NCBI RefSeq assembly: GCF_963666675.1
Contig: NZ_OY762929.1
Span: forward strand, 6,342,501 to 6,406,500
Source of the DNA: an uncultured Desulfobacter sp.
Lineage (GTDB): Bacteria; Desulfobacterota; Desulfobacteria; Desulfobacterales; Desulfobacteraceae
DNA length: 64,000 nt
Direction of reading: 5' to 3'
Made by a program: the position numbers and the translations under genes. The notes beneath the pieces were generated by a model. It was not told where the DNA came from. It saw only the letters and a list, made by a program, of their open reading frames with translations, and searched no databases. Positions 9,105 through 17,366 of this stretch are shown here, piece by piece; position 1 is the first letter of the stretch, and each line of letters begins with the position of its first letter.

Positions 9105-9584
9105 ATGGTATACAATGCCCTTAGTTCCTATCAGAAGGTCCAGGTCAGCAGTGAAATCAATCCACAAAAATTGATCCTCATGCTTTACGACGGTGCCATT
9201 AAACGCATCAGCTTTGCCAGGGAAGGGGTAATTAATAATGATCCCAAGCAAAGAGGGGAAAATTTGAGCAAGGCCATTGCCATCATCTCCGAACTCAACG
9301 CATCCCTTCGTGATATTGAGGGAGAAGAAATCTCTTTTTTAAGAAGTCTTTTTTTGGTCATGATGCAGGAACTTTGTAAAGTTTCCCTCACAAACGATGT
9401 TCAAACCCTGGACCGGGCGAACAAATATCTGATGGAACTTAAACGGATATGGGAAACCAGTGTCATGGGGCGGGATAATGCCGGGGAGAATAGCAATGCT
9501 GAGACCGCTCAAAAAAAAGACGTTTCTTCAATGCGTTATTCAGGGTATGAAAAACATGGTCATAAAACAAGTATTGCCATTTAA
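9105..9584 (+). CDS. fliS: Flagellin export chaperone FliS
   Basis: A 159-residue FliS. Typical sequence is seen in ALSSYQKVQV at the start, PQKLILMLYDGAIKRI, and FLRSLFLVMMQELCKVSLTND. FliS binds the C-terminus of flagellin in the cytoplasm, stops early polymerisation and delivers it to FlhA. It is longer than the usual ~130 residues through a polar C-terminal tail of about 30 residues. fliD, its frequent upstream neighbour, is absent; instead the gene has its own sigma-28 promoter. The FliT-like gene and flaG follow in the same direction. GGAG lies about 12 bases before the ATG. Confidence 0.9.
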   Translation: MVYNALSSYQKVQVSSEINPQKLILMLYDGAIKRISFAREGVINNDPKQRGENLSKAIAIISELNASLRDIEGEEISFLRSLFLVMMQELCKVSLTNDVQTLDRANKYLMELKRIWETSVMGRDNAGENSNAETAQKKDVSSMRYSGYEKHGHKTSIAI

Positions 9585-9600
9585 GCGGTAGGGACGATAT

Positions 9601-9993
9601 ATGAAAGAGTTATCAGATCATATTTCAGAGCAGTGCCGGGAATATGAAGATCTTCAGAGCAGACACTTAAATTTGCTGAAAGAAGAGTTGCTGCCGGATC
9701 TGGCCCGGATGACCATTGAGCGCAGGGGCGCCTCAAAAAATTTGAAAAGTGCCATTGATGCGTTTATCCGCACTGCCGATCCGTCTAAAGTTTTATCTGA
9801 TGCTGAACGTATGGTGACACTTAGAGAACGGCTTGGGCTGATCCTAAAGGTTGACGAAACCATTGGGGTTGAGATACAAAGGCATAAAAGCCAATTGGAA
9901 AAAAGCCTTAAATCTCTCAAGCACGGGAAAACAACTCTGGAGAGCTACCGGTCGTCAAAGGCCAGCCCAAAATTGATAAGTATCAGCCGGTAG
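9601..9993 (+). CDS. Probable flagellar chaperone, FliT/FlgN-like coiled coil
   Basis: A 130-residue, strongly helical and charged protein with no membrane segment. It is 16 bases after fliS and 29 bases before flaG, in the position where FliT, the FliD chaperone, is common. A C-terminal KHGKTTLESYRSSK resembles the short GKxxLxxY element seen near the end of FlgN/FliT-type chaperones. AGGGA lies 7 bases before the ATG. Assignment rests on size, helix content and neighbours more than on clear similarity. Confidence 0.55.
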   Translation: MKELSDHISEQCREYEDLQSRHLNLLKEELLPDLARMTIERRGASKNLKSAIDAFIRTADPSKVLSDAERMVTLRERLGLILKVDETIGVEIQRHKSQLEKSLKSLKHGKTTLESYRSSKASPKLISISR

Positions 9994-10022
9994 GTATTGT
10001 TTACCCCAGGAAGGCAAGAAGC

Positions 10023-10457
10023 ATGAACGTAACAGGAAATGCAATAATTAATACAGACAGACCTGACGCCGGCATTCGGAGTCAGGAAACTGTCGCCGGG
10101 CCGGCAAGTGACAAAATTACCCGGCTCTCTGAGTTAAAGGAGGCGGAATCTGCTTCGGCTTCAAATACCGAGCAGGCCGAAAGCCGGTCTTCAGAACAAA
10201 AGAGTGGGAAGTCCGCTGATCAGACCAAATTGACCAGAGAAGATGTTGAAGAGATGGTGGAAGCCCTTGAGGACTTTGCCAACACGGTTCAGACACGGCT
10301 CAATTTTTCCATTGACGACGACACCGAGGATGTGGTCGTCAAAATTATGGACAAAGAGACCGATGAAGTCATCAAGCAGTTTCCCGCAGAAGAGATTCTT
10401 GAGCTTCGTGAAAAAATGCAGGATTTAAGCGGCCTTCTTTTCAGCACCAATGTGTAG
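10023..10457 (+). CDS. flaG: FlaG family flagellar protein
   Basis: A 144-residue protein. The C-terminal ~75 residues carry the FlaG domain: LNFSIDDDTEDVVVKIMDKE and VIKQFPAEEILELREKM. The N-terminal half is low-complexity and rich in S, E and A. FlaG proteins affect filament length in some species. It is last in the sigma-28 operon. Its stop codon (10455-10457) directly abuts the stop of convergent fliW (10458-10460), so transcripts from either side must overlap or terminate inside the other gene. Confidence 0.88.
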   Translation: MNVTGNAIINTDRPDAGIRSQETVAGPASDKITRLSELKEAESASASNTEQAESRSSEQKSGKSADQTKLTREDVEEMVEALEDFANTVQTRLNFSIDDDTEDVVVKIMDKETDEVIKQFPAEEILELREKMQDLSGLLFSTNV

Positions 10458-10898
10458 TTAATCTTTTTCTTCTTTTAAAAGCAGCTGCTGGTGTGAGTAA
10501 GGACTGCCCTGGAGGATCAGCTGCATCCCTTCTTTTCTTTCATTGTTAATCACAATCGGTGCCATAAAGTTCGCCGTCATATCTTCAGGCTTGCCTTTGG
10601 GAATGGTGATGATCACAAAGCAGGAGAGTTCTTCTTTCCCAAATTCCCATTTGATCGTCTTATCAAAGTCCTTAACGGATAAGGTGTATTCCGGGTAAAA
10701 TCGCAGGGGGTCCATGACCACAAATGACAGATTCGGGTCATCCACGCATTGAAACAGATAAAAAGGAGAGGTGTCTTTTTTTTCAAGAACAACATATCTT
10801 TTCTGCTGCCTGAACCCGGGAATACCATCCGGCATATTGATGATTTTATCTCCATCAATGGTGACTTCACCGAATTGTCTTGTGTTAATCTTCATCAC
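10458..10898 (-). CDS. fliW: Flagellar assembly factor FliW
   Basis: A 146-residue FliW with the signature INMPDGIPGF near the start, LFQCVDDPNLSFVVMDP and the conserved IVINNERKEGMQLIL toward the end. FliW binds flagellin or CsrA in a partner switch: when flagellin is exported, freed FliW sequesters CsrA and relieves its repression of flagellin mRNA. csrA ends 3 bases upstream, so the two are co-transcribed as in Bacillus and Campylobacter. Confidence 0.92.
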   Translation of the reverse strand: MMKINTRQFGEVTIDGDKIINMPDGIPGFRQQKRYVVLEKKDTSPFYLFQCVDDPNLSFVVMDPLRFYPEYTLSVKDFDKTIKWEFGKEELSCFVIITIPKGKPEDMTANFMAPIVINNERKEGMQLILQGSPYSHQQLLLKEEKD

Positions 10899-10901
10899 CT
10901 T

Positions 10902-11150
10902 TTATTCAGACTCCTTGTCCTTATTGCCGATCAGTTTGGCTGCGTTTGCAATATCTATGTTATCTGTTTCCCGGGAGGAGAGGATATTCTCCCGTTGAAT
11001 GGCGTCGAACACCTCCTGCCGAAGAACCGATATTTCCCGGGGGGCATCAATACCTATTCGAATGCTGTTTTTGCCGGTTTCAATCACCTTTACGATGATA
11101 TCATTGGCTATGACGATACTCTCACCAACTTTTCGTGTTAGAATAAGCAT
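10902..11150 (-). CDS. csrA: Carbon storage regulator CsrA
   Basis: An 82-residue CsrA. It starts MLILTRKVGESIVI and includes IRIGIDAPREISVLRQEV, the RNA-binding strand with the key arginine. It is longer than the ~61-residue E. coli protein; the extended helical tail is typical of FliW-controlled CsrA and is where FliW docks in the known complexes. It is followed directly by fliW. No strong ribosome site is seen before the ATG. Confidence 0.93.
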   Translation of the reverse strand: MLILTRKVGESIVIANDIIVKVIETGKNSIRIGIDAPREISVLRQEVFDAIQRENILSSRETDNIDIANAAKLIGNKDKESE

Positions 11151-11190
11151 AAGCGTACCAATTAACCCACCAGGCTATCATTAATTATTT

Positions 11191-11399
11191 TTAAGCAGTC
11201 GAATTTAAAAAGGGTCTTACAGATTGTGCGAATTGACTTTTAAATTCATAACCATACGTGTCATTGTTATACTCATATGTGGCACCAGGGTCAACCTTGT
11301 TCCCGAGGGTAACCCCATTTATATTGACGGGGGCATCGGGATCGCGATAGCGAAGTTAAAATAACCGGCAAAATTATAAATGCGGTCACCCTGCTTTGT
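11191..11399 (-). pseudogene. Possible frameshifted remnant of an unrecognised gene
   Basis: Between csrA and the flgN-like gene the minus strand reads TKQGDRIYNFAGYFNF in one frame and, after a single-base shift near 11350, RYRDPDAPVNINGVTLGN and then DPGATYEYNNDTYGYEF to a stop at 11191-11193. Neither part has a start codon, and the two pieces read as one plausible sequence only across the shift. It may be the end of a lost protein or chance. I do not recognise a family. Confidence 0.28.
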
Positions 11400-11426
11400 T
11401 CCCGTTCAATGATTTCAATAGAGATG

Positions 11427-11930
11427 CTATACCTGAGCCACGAACAGGCAGTTGTTATTTTTTTTCCGGGTCACCATCCCGTTGCCCGTATACCGGGCCT
11501 GGGTACCGTTATTGCCGATCAAAGCCATGATATTATCCATAACAGCCAGATGCTTTTTAACCTGAACCTGGTTGGATTGTATAAAATGGGCGACAATGTC
11601 TTTTTCCTTATTAATGGATCGCTTGAGTTTTCTTATGTCGCGTTTGTGTTCGTTGGGCAGCGGCAGGGTCTGGACCAGGTCGTTCAGGGAGAACGTATCC
11701 CTATTTTTATCCATGCGGGGTAAATAATTGTGGCAGGCAATAAGAATATTCTCCCGCAGAATTTCTATTTTACCGGCAAGTTCTTTTTTGGCTTTGGTCG
11801 TCTCCCAGATCATGCCGATATCAATGTCGGCGATGGCCTTTTTTTCGGCCTTTAATACCAGCTGCAGCTGCTGGTAGCAGGCAAGTTTTTCCCCAAGCAA
11901 CGATTGGATTTTTTTGGCAGCGTTTTCCAT
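11427..11930 (-). CDS. flgN: FlgN-like flagellar export chaperone
   Basis: A 167-residue, helical, charged protein at the end of the flgF-flgJ block, where FlgN (chaperone for hook-associated FlgK and FlgL) is usual. The N-terminal region (LLGEKLACYQQLQLVLKAEK) and the following AKKELAGKIEILRENIL fit the FlgN pattern of a repeated long helix. The tail after residue 140 (GTQARYTGNGMV) is polar and resembles the GxxYxxNG element of FlgN C-termini. No flgM or flgK is adjacent; the hook-associated genes must lie elsewhere. Confidence 0.65.
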   Translation of the reverse strand: MENAAKKIQSLLGEKLACYQQLQLVLKAEKKAIADIDIGMIWETTKAKKELAGKIEILRENILIACHNYLPRMDKNRDTFSLNDLVQTLPLPNEHKRDIRKLKRSINKEKDIVAHFIQSNQVQVKKHLAVMDNIMALIGNNGTQARYTGNGMVTRKKNNNCLFVAQV

Positions 11931-12023
11931 ATCTTTCTTCCTGTCATACGGAAATATTTTCCCGTTGTTATGTTTGTATGGATATAAACAGCAACTATTA
12001 TGCCATCATGCATCCGCCTGCTG

Positions 12024-12332
12024 TCAAACCTTGCCTTGAAGCTGCTGGTATAAAAACTCCTTGAAACCGGTGACCCGCTGCCCCTGGGATAAATTTTCCG
12101 TAAGGGACTGGTCATGCAGTGACTGGTAGATGCCCGACGCATTGCTTTCGGGGAAAAGGCTGTCTCCGGGCAGGGTATCGCGCATGCGCTGCATCAAGGT
12201 GTCGAGCATCAGCGCTTCAAACCCCTGGCAGGCCTTTTCAAGATCTTTGTCCCGCTGGAGCTGCTTGGCTGTATCCGTGGCATCCTTGTTCGTCGTCACT
12301 GGTGCTGCGATGCCTGGCATTTGAATTGACAT
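12024..12332 (-). CDS. flgJ: FlgJ-type rod-binding protein, no muramidase domain
   Basis: A 102-residue protein equal to the N-terminal rod-binding domain of FlgJ: LEKACQGFEALMLDTLMQRMR and FKEFLYQQL. The C-terminal peptidoglycan hydrolase domain of the enterobacterial protein is missing, as is usual in deltaproteobacteria, where a separate enzyme is thought to open the wall. It follows flgI by 11 bases in the flgFGAHIJ operon. Confidence 0.87.
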   Translation of the reverse strand: MSIQMPGIAAPVTTNKDATDTAKQLQRDKDLEKACQGFEALMLDTLMQRMRDTLPGDSLFPESNASGIYQSLHDQSLTENLSQGQRVTGFKEFLYQQLQGKV

Positions 12333-12343
12333 GATTTTTCCTC

Positions 12344-13369
12344 CTAAAGAATTTCCAGGGTGGCCTGCAGTGCCCCGGCGGCCTTGATGCTTTCCAGAAT
12401 ACTGATCAGATCCCGGGGTCTGACCCCCAAAGAGTTCAGGCCGTTCACCAGTTCGCCGATGGTGGACGTGCCGGGCAGTTCCATCAGATATTCGGGGTTT
12501 TGGCCCTGGATCATCACGTTCAGATCCCCATGGGCTACGGCCACGTTTGAAATGGTCACTTCACTGCCGATCACCACAGTGCCGGTTTTTTCATTGATCA
12601 CGACCTTGGCAACGGTGTCCGGGATCACAGACAGCCCCTCCACATCGGCGATAAATTCCGCCACATGTTCCTGCCGCATGGATTCGGGTACATTCAGCTG
12701 GATGGAACCTGCATCTATGATTTGGGCAATCCCTTCGCCCAAAGCGGCATTGATGGTGTCCCCCACCCGCCGGGCCGTGGTAAAATCGGGCCGGGATAAA
12801 GACAGCGTTAATTTCTCTTTGCCTTTCAGCTTAAATGGGATCTCTCGTTCCACCGTGGCCCCGTTGATGATCCGGGCCGTGAGAAGATGGCTGCCCCGGT
12901 CGTTCATCCCGGCGGGAATGGCAAGACTCACTGCGCCCTGGGCAATGGCATAGACGTTGCCGTCAATCCCTTTCAGGGGCATTATCAACAGGGTCCCGCC
13001 CTTAAGACTTGTGGCATCGCCCAATGAAGACACCGTGATGTCAATACGGTCCCCGATCCGGGCAAAGGGCGGAATATTTGTTGTGGCCATGACGGCGGCC
13101 ACATTTTTTACTTTGATCTGGCTTTTATCGAAATGGAGATTCATTTTTTTTAGCATGTTGGTCAAGGACTGGCGGGTGAACAGGATATTGTTTTTATCTC
13201 CGGTGCCGTTAAGGCCCACCACCAGGCCGTACCCGGTGAGTTGATTGGAACGGACCCCTTGGATGGCGGCCATGTCCTTGATCCGGGTGGCCGTGGCAGG
13301 TGCTGCCAGGAAAAGTAAACACAGCACAGTGCCTAAACGGATGGCTATTTTTTTAAAGCGATGATTCAT
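12344..13369 (-). CDS. flgI: Flagellar P-ring protein FlgI
   Basis: A FlgI with signal peptide (MNHRFKKIAIRLGTVLCLLF, cleavage near PATA). Family hallmarks include TRIKDMAAIQGVRSNQL, GYGLVVGLNGTGD and TNIPPFA. It forms the P-ring around the rod in the peptidoglycan layer. I chose the ATG at 13369 because AAAGGAG lies 8 bases before it and the signal peptide begins there; a longer in-frame start at 13399 would overlap the end of flgH. The C-terminus, RDLISILESIKAAGALQATLEIL, is complete. Confidence 0.93.
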   Translation of the reverse strand: MNHRFKKIAIRLGTVLCLLFLAAPATATRIKDMAAIQGVRSNQLTGYGLVVGLNGTGDKNNILFTRQSLTNMLKKMNLHFDKSQIKVKNVAAVMATTNIPPFARIGDRIDITVSSLGDATSLKGGTLLIMPLKGIDGNVYAIAQGAVSLAIPAGMNDRGSHLLTARIINGATVEREIPFKLKGKEKLTLSLSRPDFTTARRVGDTINAALGEGIAQIIDAGSIQLNVPESMRQEHVAEFIADVEGLSVIPDTVAKVVINEKTGTVVIGSEVTISNVAVAHGDLNVMIQGQNPEYLMELPGTSTIGELVNGLNSLGVRPRDLISILESIKAAGALQATLEIL

Positions 13370-13395
13370 GATGCCCGCTCCTTTATTTGTCCAAC

Positions 13396-14121
13396 TCACC
13401 AGGGCCAGATATTATCAATGATCCGCGTACCCCAACCCGGTTTCTGTTTGTCTGCAAGGGCGCCCTTGCCGTAGTATTCAATGCGCGAGTCCGCCAAAGA
13501 GGTGGACTCCACCCGGTTGTCCGAATCAATATCATCGGGTCGGACAATGCCTGAAACCATAATGTACTGAACTTCATTATCCACTTTCATGGCCCGGCGG
13601 CCGAAGATGCTCAAGTTGCCGTTGGGCATGACCTCCGTGACCCGGGCCGCAACGGATGCCGTAACCTGACCGGATCTGTCGCTTGTGGCTTCACCGGCGG
13701 TGGAATTTTCAAAACTGGTGTCAATGAGTTTGTCACCGACCGTACCGCCAAGATGGGTCACTTTGCCAAATGCATTCAACGTCGGCACTCCCACCGACAT
13801 GCTGGTTGTCCGTTTCCCATCGGAAGTTACTTCCATTGTCGAAGAGGAATTTTCCACAATATCCACGATCACCGTGTCTCCAATGTACGCCGCCTTGGTG
13901 TCATCCAGCAGGAATCTGTTTTCGGCCGTCCAAAGGGAGCCCTCTGCAGGCCTTGCCATGGTGTAATTGGGCTGCACGGTCGGCCCAGGCATTGCGTCTT
14001 CGGGTACAACGCTTAAGGCGGGTTCCCCGCCACTGGACATGCAACCGGTAATCGTTCCGGCGATCAGCATGAGCACGACTGCCAATGTCCCTCGTATCGA
14101 TTCTTTTTGCATTGCACGCAT
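13396..14121 (-). CDS. flgH: Flagellar L-ring lipoprotein FlgH
   Basis: A 241-residue FlgH forming the outer-membrane L-ring. The signal peptide ends in a lipobox, TITGC, with the lipidated cysteine at residue 27. Typical motifs are GSLWTAENRFLLDDTKA, IGDTVIVDIVE and GNLSIFGRRAMKVDNE followed by VSGIVRPDDI. The start ATG at 14121 has GGAGG 7 bases upstream; the open frame runs further upstream into flgA but without signal sequence. The presence of L- and P-ring genes shows a Gram-negative, two-membrane envelope. Confidence 0.94.
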   Translation of the reverse strand: MRAMQKESIRGTLAVVLMLIAGTITGCMSSGGEPALSVVPEDAMPGPTVQPNYTMARPAEGSLWTAENRFLLDDTKAAYIGDTVIVDIVENSSSTMEVTSDGKRTTSMSVGVPTLNAFGKVTHLGGTVGDKLIDTSFENSTAGEATSDRSGQVTASVAARVTEVMPNGNLSIFGRRAMKVDNEVQYIMVSGIVRPDDIDSDNRVESTSLADSRIEYYGKGALADKQKPGWGTRIIDNIWPW

Positions 14122-14135
14122 ACTAAACCTCCCGG

Positions 14136-15185
14136 TTAAAAAATAACTGCCACGGCGCCCTCTTCGGTTACAAGTCCACGCACCAGTTTTCCCGATGTTA
14201 AATTTTGTACCGTAACCGGCTGACCCGGATAGCCGTCTTCTTTGCTGACCCCCAAGGTAATGATGGATAAACGATCCTTTTTGGCCACCAGTTTTATCAC
14301 GGCCCCTTTTTCGATGGTCGGGGCGCGTTTGAATTCTTTGGGGGTCACACATTCCCCTTTGTCAATGGTCCGGGTGATCATCATACCGCTGACCTGCTCA
14401 ACCGACGTCATTACATCCGGCTGACAGCCGAACACGTCCATGTCCTGCAGGGTGACATCCGCCGGGGTTATGGTCCGGCCCCTTTCCAGGCGCACGGCTG
14501 CAACAACCACCGGCTTCATCTGTGACAGGCGGCCTGTGACCGTCAACCGGTCTGTTTTGACGCCGTCCACCCAGACTTCGGCATGGATGGAGAGTCGGCC
14601 GTTACGCGACGGGGTATAACGTCTGTCAAATACCAGGGATAAATCCCCCTGGGGATAGGGTTCAATCCCCCGGACTTTGAACGCGTTTAACTTGAATTTT
14701 CCCTTTGGCAGAAATCCGGATAAAAACTCCAGAAGTGCCTCTTCCACCTCGGAGGGGTCGAGTTGCTGTCCGGCACGTTTGACAAACACCCGTTTGGGTA
14801 CTTGAATATTGATGTCATTGTCATTGAACCCCATGGCGTTTATTGCATCTGTGACCCGCTGGCCGGAAAGCTGTTTCATTCGCCCGGCCCGGGGGGATTT
14901 GCCAAGTTCAATGCGTTTCAGTTCTTCTTTGAAAAAATCAGGGGCAGTTATTTTTGCCACCTCTCCTAAATATATGACAGGGCTTGTCACTTCGGCTGTT
15001 TGGGCGACCTCAATGATGATTTTTCCCGGTGTGGTGGCCAAAACCGGCAAACTGAAAATCAGCATACAGACGACACAGGATATGCCCATCAGATGTCGTT
15101 TATAACGGTCACTGATCTTGTTCGGTTCGTCATCCAAGTGGATGGGGTCATATGAATTTATCCGGATATTCATGAATTTATCCAT
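14136..15185 (-). CDS. flgA: Flagellar P-ring assembly chaperone FlgA
   Basis: A 349-residue FlgA. The C-terminal half carries the SAF-domain region: VVVAAVRLERGRTITPADV, then MMITRTIDKGECVTPKEFKR and GYPGQPVTVQNLTSGKLVRG. FlgA is a periplasmic chaperone for FlgI. The signal anchor at about 31-50 (HLMGISCVVCMLIFSLPVLA) is preceded by an unusually long ~30-residue polar leader. A second in-frame ATG (MNIRIN) lies five codons in, and only a weak AGG precedes the first, so the start is not certain. Confidence 0.88.
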   Translation of the reverse strand: MDKFMNIRINSYDPIHLDDEPNKISDRYKRHLMGISCVVCMLIFSLPVLATTPGKIIIEVAQTAEVTSPVIYLGEVAKITAPDFFKEELKRIELGKSPRAGRMKQLSGQRVTDAINAMGFNDNDINIQVPKRVFVKRAGQQLDPSEVEEALLEFLSGFLPKGKFKLNAFKVRGIEPYPQGDLSLVFDRRYTPSRNGRLSIHAEVWVDGVKTDRLTVTGRLSQMKPVVVAAVRLERGRTITPADVTLQDMDVFGCQPDVMTSVEQVSGMMITRTIDKGECVTPKEFKRAPTIEKGAVIKLVAKKDRLSIITLGVSKEDGYPGQPVTVQNLTSGKLVRGLVTEEGAVAVIF

Positions 15186-15196
15186 TTAACCTATAT

Positions 15197-15979
15197 TTAA
15201 GATTTTAGCTGGACAGCCGTTCCCAGCATACTGTCCGCGGTGGTGATGGATTTTGAGTTGGCCTCATAGCTGCGCTGGCCGGAAATCAGACTGACCATCT
15301 CCTCAACGACATCCACGTTGGAGCTTTCAATATAGTAGTTCAATACGGTCCCGGCGCCGTTTTCGCCTGGTGTGTTCTCCTGGGGGGCCCCCGACCCTTC
15401 GGTCTCCCGGAACAGGTTTCCGCCCACGGCATACAGGCCTGCGGGATTGACAAAGGTGGTTACCAGAACCTGTTCTGTGGCAAGGATCGTATCATCGTCG
15501 GCAAATACGGTCAGGGTACCGTCATCGTCCAGGGTGATCGTAACGGCCTCGGCCGGGATGGCGATCTCGGGCTGAAGGCGGTCTCCCGCCTGGGAGGTAA
15601 TGAATCCTTCACTGTCCAGGGAGAAATCCCCGGCCCGGGTATACATATCCGCATCTCCGTGTAGCACCCTGAAAAATCCCTCGCCCTGAATCGCAAAATC
15701 CAGTTGATTATCCGTTTGAATATAATCGCCCTGGGTAAAAACTTTCTGAATACCTGCCGTATTCACACCCATGCCCACCTGAATGCCGGTCGGCACCTGG
15801 CCGCCGCCTGGGGTGGTCTGCCCTGCAACCCGCTGGGTCATGTACATTAAATCTTCAAATGCGGCCCGGGATTTTTTAAACCCGGTGGTGGAAGAGTTTG
15901 CCAGGTTATTGGAGGTAACACCAATCTGGGTATCCTGGGCCATCATTCCCGTAGCTGCCGACCAAAGTGCACGTATCAT
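15197..15979 (-). CDS. flgG: Flagellar distal rod protein FlgG
   Basis: A 260-residue FlgG. It starts MIRALWSAATGMMAQDTQI with SNNLANSSTTGFKKSRAAF, the rod/hook N-terminal motif, and ends with the matching C-terminal helix VEEMVSLISGQRSYEANSKS. Full length for the family (about 260). It forms the distal rod of the basal body and is exported by the flagellar type III system, so it has no signal peptide. It follows flgF by 12 bases. Confidence 0.95.
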   Translation of the reverse strand: MIRALWSAATGMMAQDTQIGVTSNNLANSSTTGFKKSRAAFEDLMYMTQRVAGQTTPGGGQVPTGIQVGMGVNTAGIQKVFTQGDYIQTDNQLDFAIQGEGFFRVLHGDADMYTRAGDFSLDSEGFITSQAGDRLQPEIAIPAEAVTITLDDDGTLTVFADDDTILATEQVLVTTFVNPAGLYAVGGNLFRETEGSGAPQENTPGENGAGTVLNYYIESSNVDVVEEMVSLISGQRSYEANSKSITTADSMLGTAVQLKS

Positions 15980-15991
15980 AAATTGACTCCT

Positions 15992-16684
15992 TTATGCGAA
16001 CTGCCCGACTTCATTAATTGCTTTTTGATCAATTTCATCAAATGTCTTCATGGACTTGGTGTAGGTTTCAAACATCCGCTGATAATCAATCATTTTGGCC
16101 ATTTCCTCTACGACCTGAACATTGGCCTGCTCCAGGGATCCGGCTTCAACCCTGACAATATCAAGGGCAAGCTCATCGGCGGTGTCTCCTGTATAAACAA
16201 AGAGGTTGTCTCCGGTTTTCTCAAGTGCTTCCATGTTTTCAAAGGTGACCACATCCAGGGTATCCAAAAGCGCATTATCTAAAAAAATTTCGCCGTATTC
16301 ATTAATATTGACACTGGTATTGGGATCCACCGTATCCATAAAAATGGCTCCGCCCTGGCCCATGACCGGGTTACCGCTTTTATCCACAAGAATGCCTTCA
16401 CTGCTCAAGGAAAAATTGCCGTTCCGTGTGTATTTGATGCCGTCCGGGGTTTCCACTTTAAAAAGACCCTGGGGGCCCAATGCCACATCCAGGGGGTTGT
16501 CTGTTCTGATCACATTCCCCTGGGAAAAATCCTGGTCCACCCGGGCTTTAAATGCTTTGTCAAAACTGACGAAATCTTTTTTAAACCCAATGGTGGATGC
16601 GTTGGCCAGATTATTGGAAACGGCTTCAAGTTTTCGTTCCTGCCTTAACCCGCCCTGGGTCGGCCGCGTCATTTCAAGAATCAT
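15992..16684 (-). CDS. flgF: Flagellar rod protein FlgF
   Basis: A 230-residue FlgF with the rod motif SNNLANASTIGFKKDF at the N-terminus and VVEEMAKMIDYQRMFETYTK at the C-terminus. It is shorter than FlgG as usual and is the proximal part of the distal rod. It is the first gene of the flgFGAHIJ operon, with a sigma-54 promoter about 80 bases upstream. Confidence 0.93.
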   Translation of the reverse strand: MILEMTRPTQGGLRQERKLEAVSNNLANASTIGFKKDFVSFDKAFKARVDQDFSQGNVIRTDNPLDVALGPQGLFKVETPDGIKYTRNGNFSLSSEGILVDKSGNPVMGQGGAIFMDTVDPNTSVNINEYGEIFLDNALLDTLDVVTFENMEALEKTGDNLFVYTGDTADELALDIVRVEAGSLEQANVQVVEEMAKMIDYQRMFETYTKSMKTFDEIDQKAINEVGQFA

Positions 16685-17093
16685 AGGCAGTTTTCTCCTT
16701 TGCGTGGTTGCCGGTGTACCTGCGGCATTGATTGATAGTGTTGCTTATATTCAAATTGCATGCAAATGGAATGCCATGCTTTTTTTATCATAGCGCTTAG
16801 CCCTTGCCCTCGCTCTTTTGAGAGAGATTCTTTTGCAACCTTGGGGGATAATTAGAGAAAAACGGTCCGGTTTTGAAAGTAATCTGCCAAAAGTCCGACA
16901 TCCGAGACCGTCTAATTTGACGCACCCAGAAATTTTTTCCCACCATTGTGGGGCCGGTTTTAAAAATTCAATAAAGGGAACACTGGGGAATCCAATCCAG
17001 GGGCAATAAGAATTCCCTTGCATCCTGACCCGTTTAGGTATAAAGCAAAAATCGCATCCTTTGCGGACGTAAGAAAAAATAAGAAGGGGATTT
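16685..17093. other. Divergent intergenic region between flgF and a zinc-ribbon gene
   Basis: No convincing gene. The left part holds the sigma-54 promoter of flgF (16761-16776). A 116-codon open frame on the minus strand (16751-17101) overlaps that promoter and has no family features, so I do not call it. AAGGGGA precedes the small plus-strand gene at 17094. Confidence 0.45.
16761..16776 (-). promoter_or_regulatory. Sigma-54 promoter of flgFGAHIJ
   Basis: On the minus strand the sequence is TGGCATTCCATTTGCA, with the invariant GG and GC separated by exactly 10 bases, matching the sigma-54 -24/-12 consensus TGGCAYN5TTGCW. It points at flgF. Rod and ring genes under sigma-54 with an FleQ/FlrC-type activator is the usual arrangement in polar flagellates; the activator is not in this window. 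Confidence 0.85.
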
Positions 17094-17354
17094 ATGAGCA
17101 ACGACGGCTATTACACTGACCTGGAGCATCTCTCTTTCCATCATTCCGGCGGCATGGAGACTTTACAAACCGTGCCTGCTCAACATCTGTCCGGTCTGGA
17201 GAAAACCCGGATGAAGCATGCACAGCTGGCATTTAAAGATTATTTTTGCCCGTTTTGCGGTGAAGTATTATTCCGGGGCAAGGTCCGGGATTTCAAAATG
17301 GCCTGCCATAACTGTAACCGGCTTGTTGACAGTAAAAAGCTTGAAGCGTCATGA
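17094..17354 (+). CDS. Small zinc-ribbon protein of unknown function
   Basis: An 86-residue protein with two cysteine pairs, CPFCG at about 58-62 and CHNC at about 74-77, forming a likely C4 zinc ribbon in its second half. The first half is polar and unrecognised. AAGGGGA lies about 5 bases before the ATG. It sits alone on the plus strand between two flagellar operons, and its stop is 12 bases from the stop of the convergent FlhB-like gene. Function unknown. Confidence 0.6.
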   Translation: MSNDGYYTDLEHLSFHHSGGMETLQTVPAQHLSGLEKTRMKHAQLAFKDYFCPFCGEVLFRGKVRDFKMACHNCNRLVDSKKLEAS

Positions 17355-17366
17355 TGTTGGACCCTA

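Noticed and set aside
16751..17101. 116-codon minus-strand frame upstream of flgF
   Set aside because: It covers the sigma-54 promoter, has no ribosome site and shows no domain or conserved pattern.
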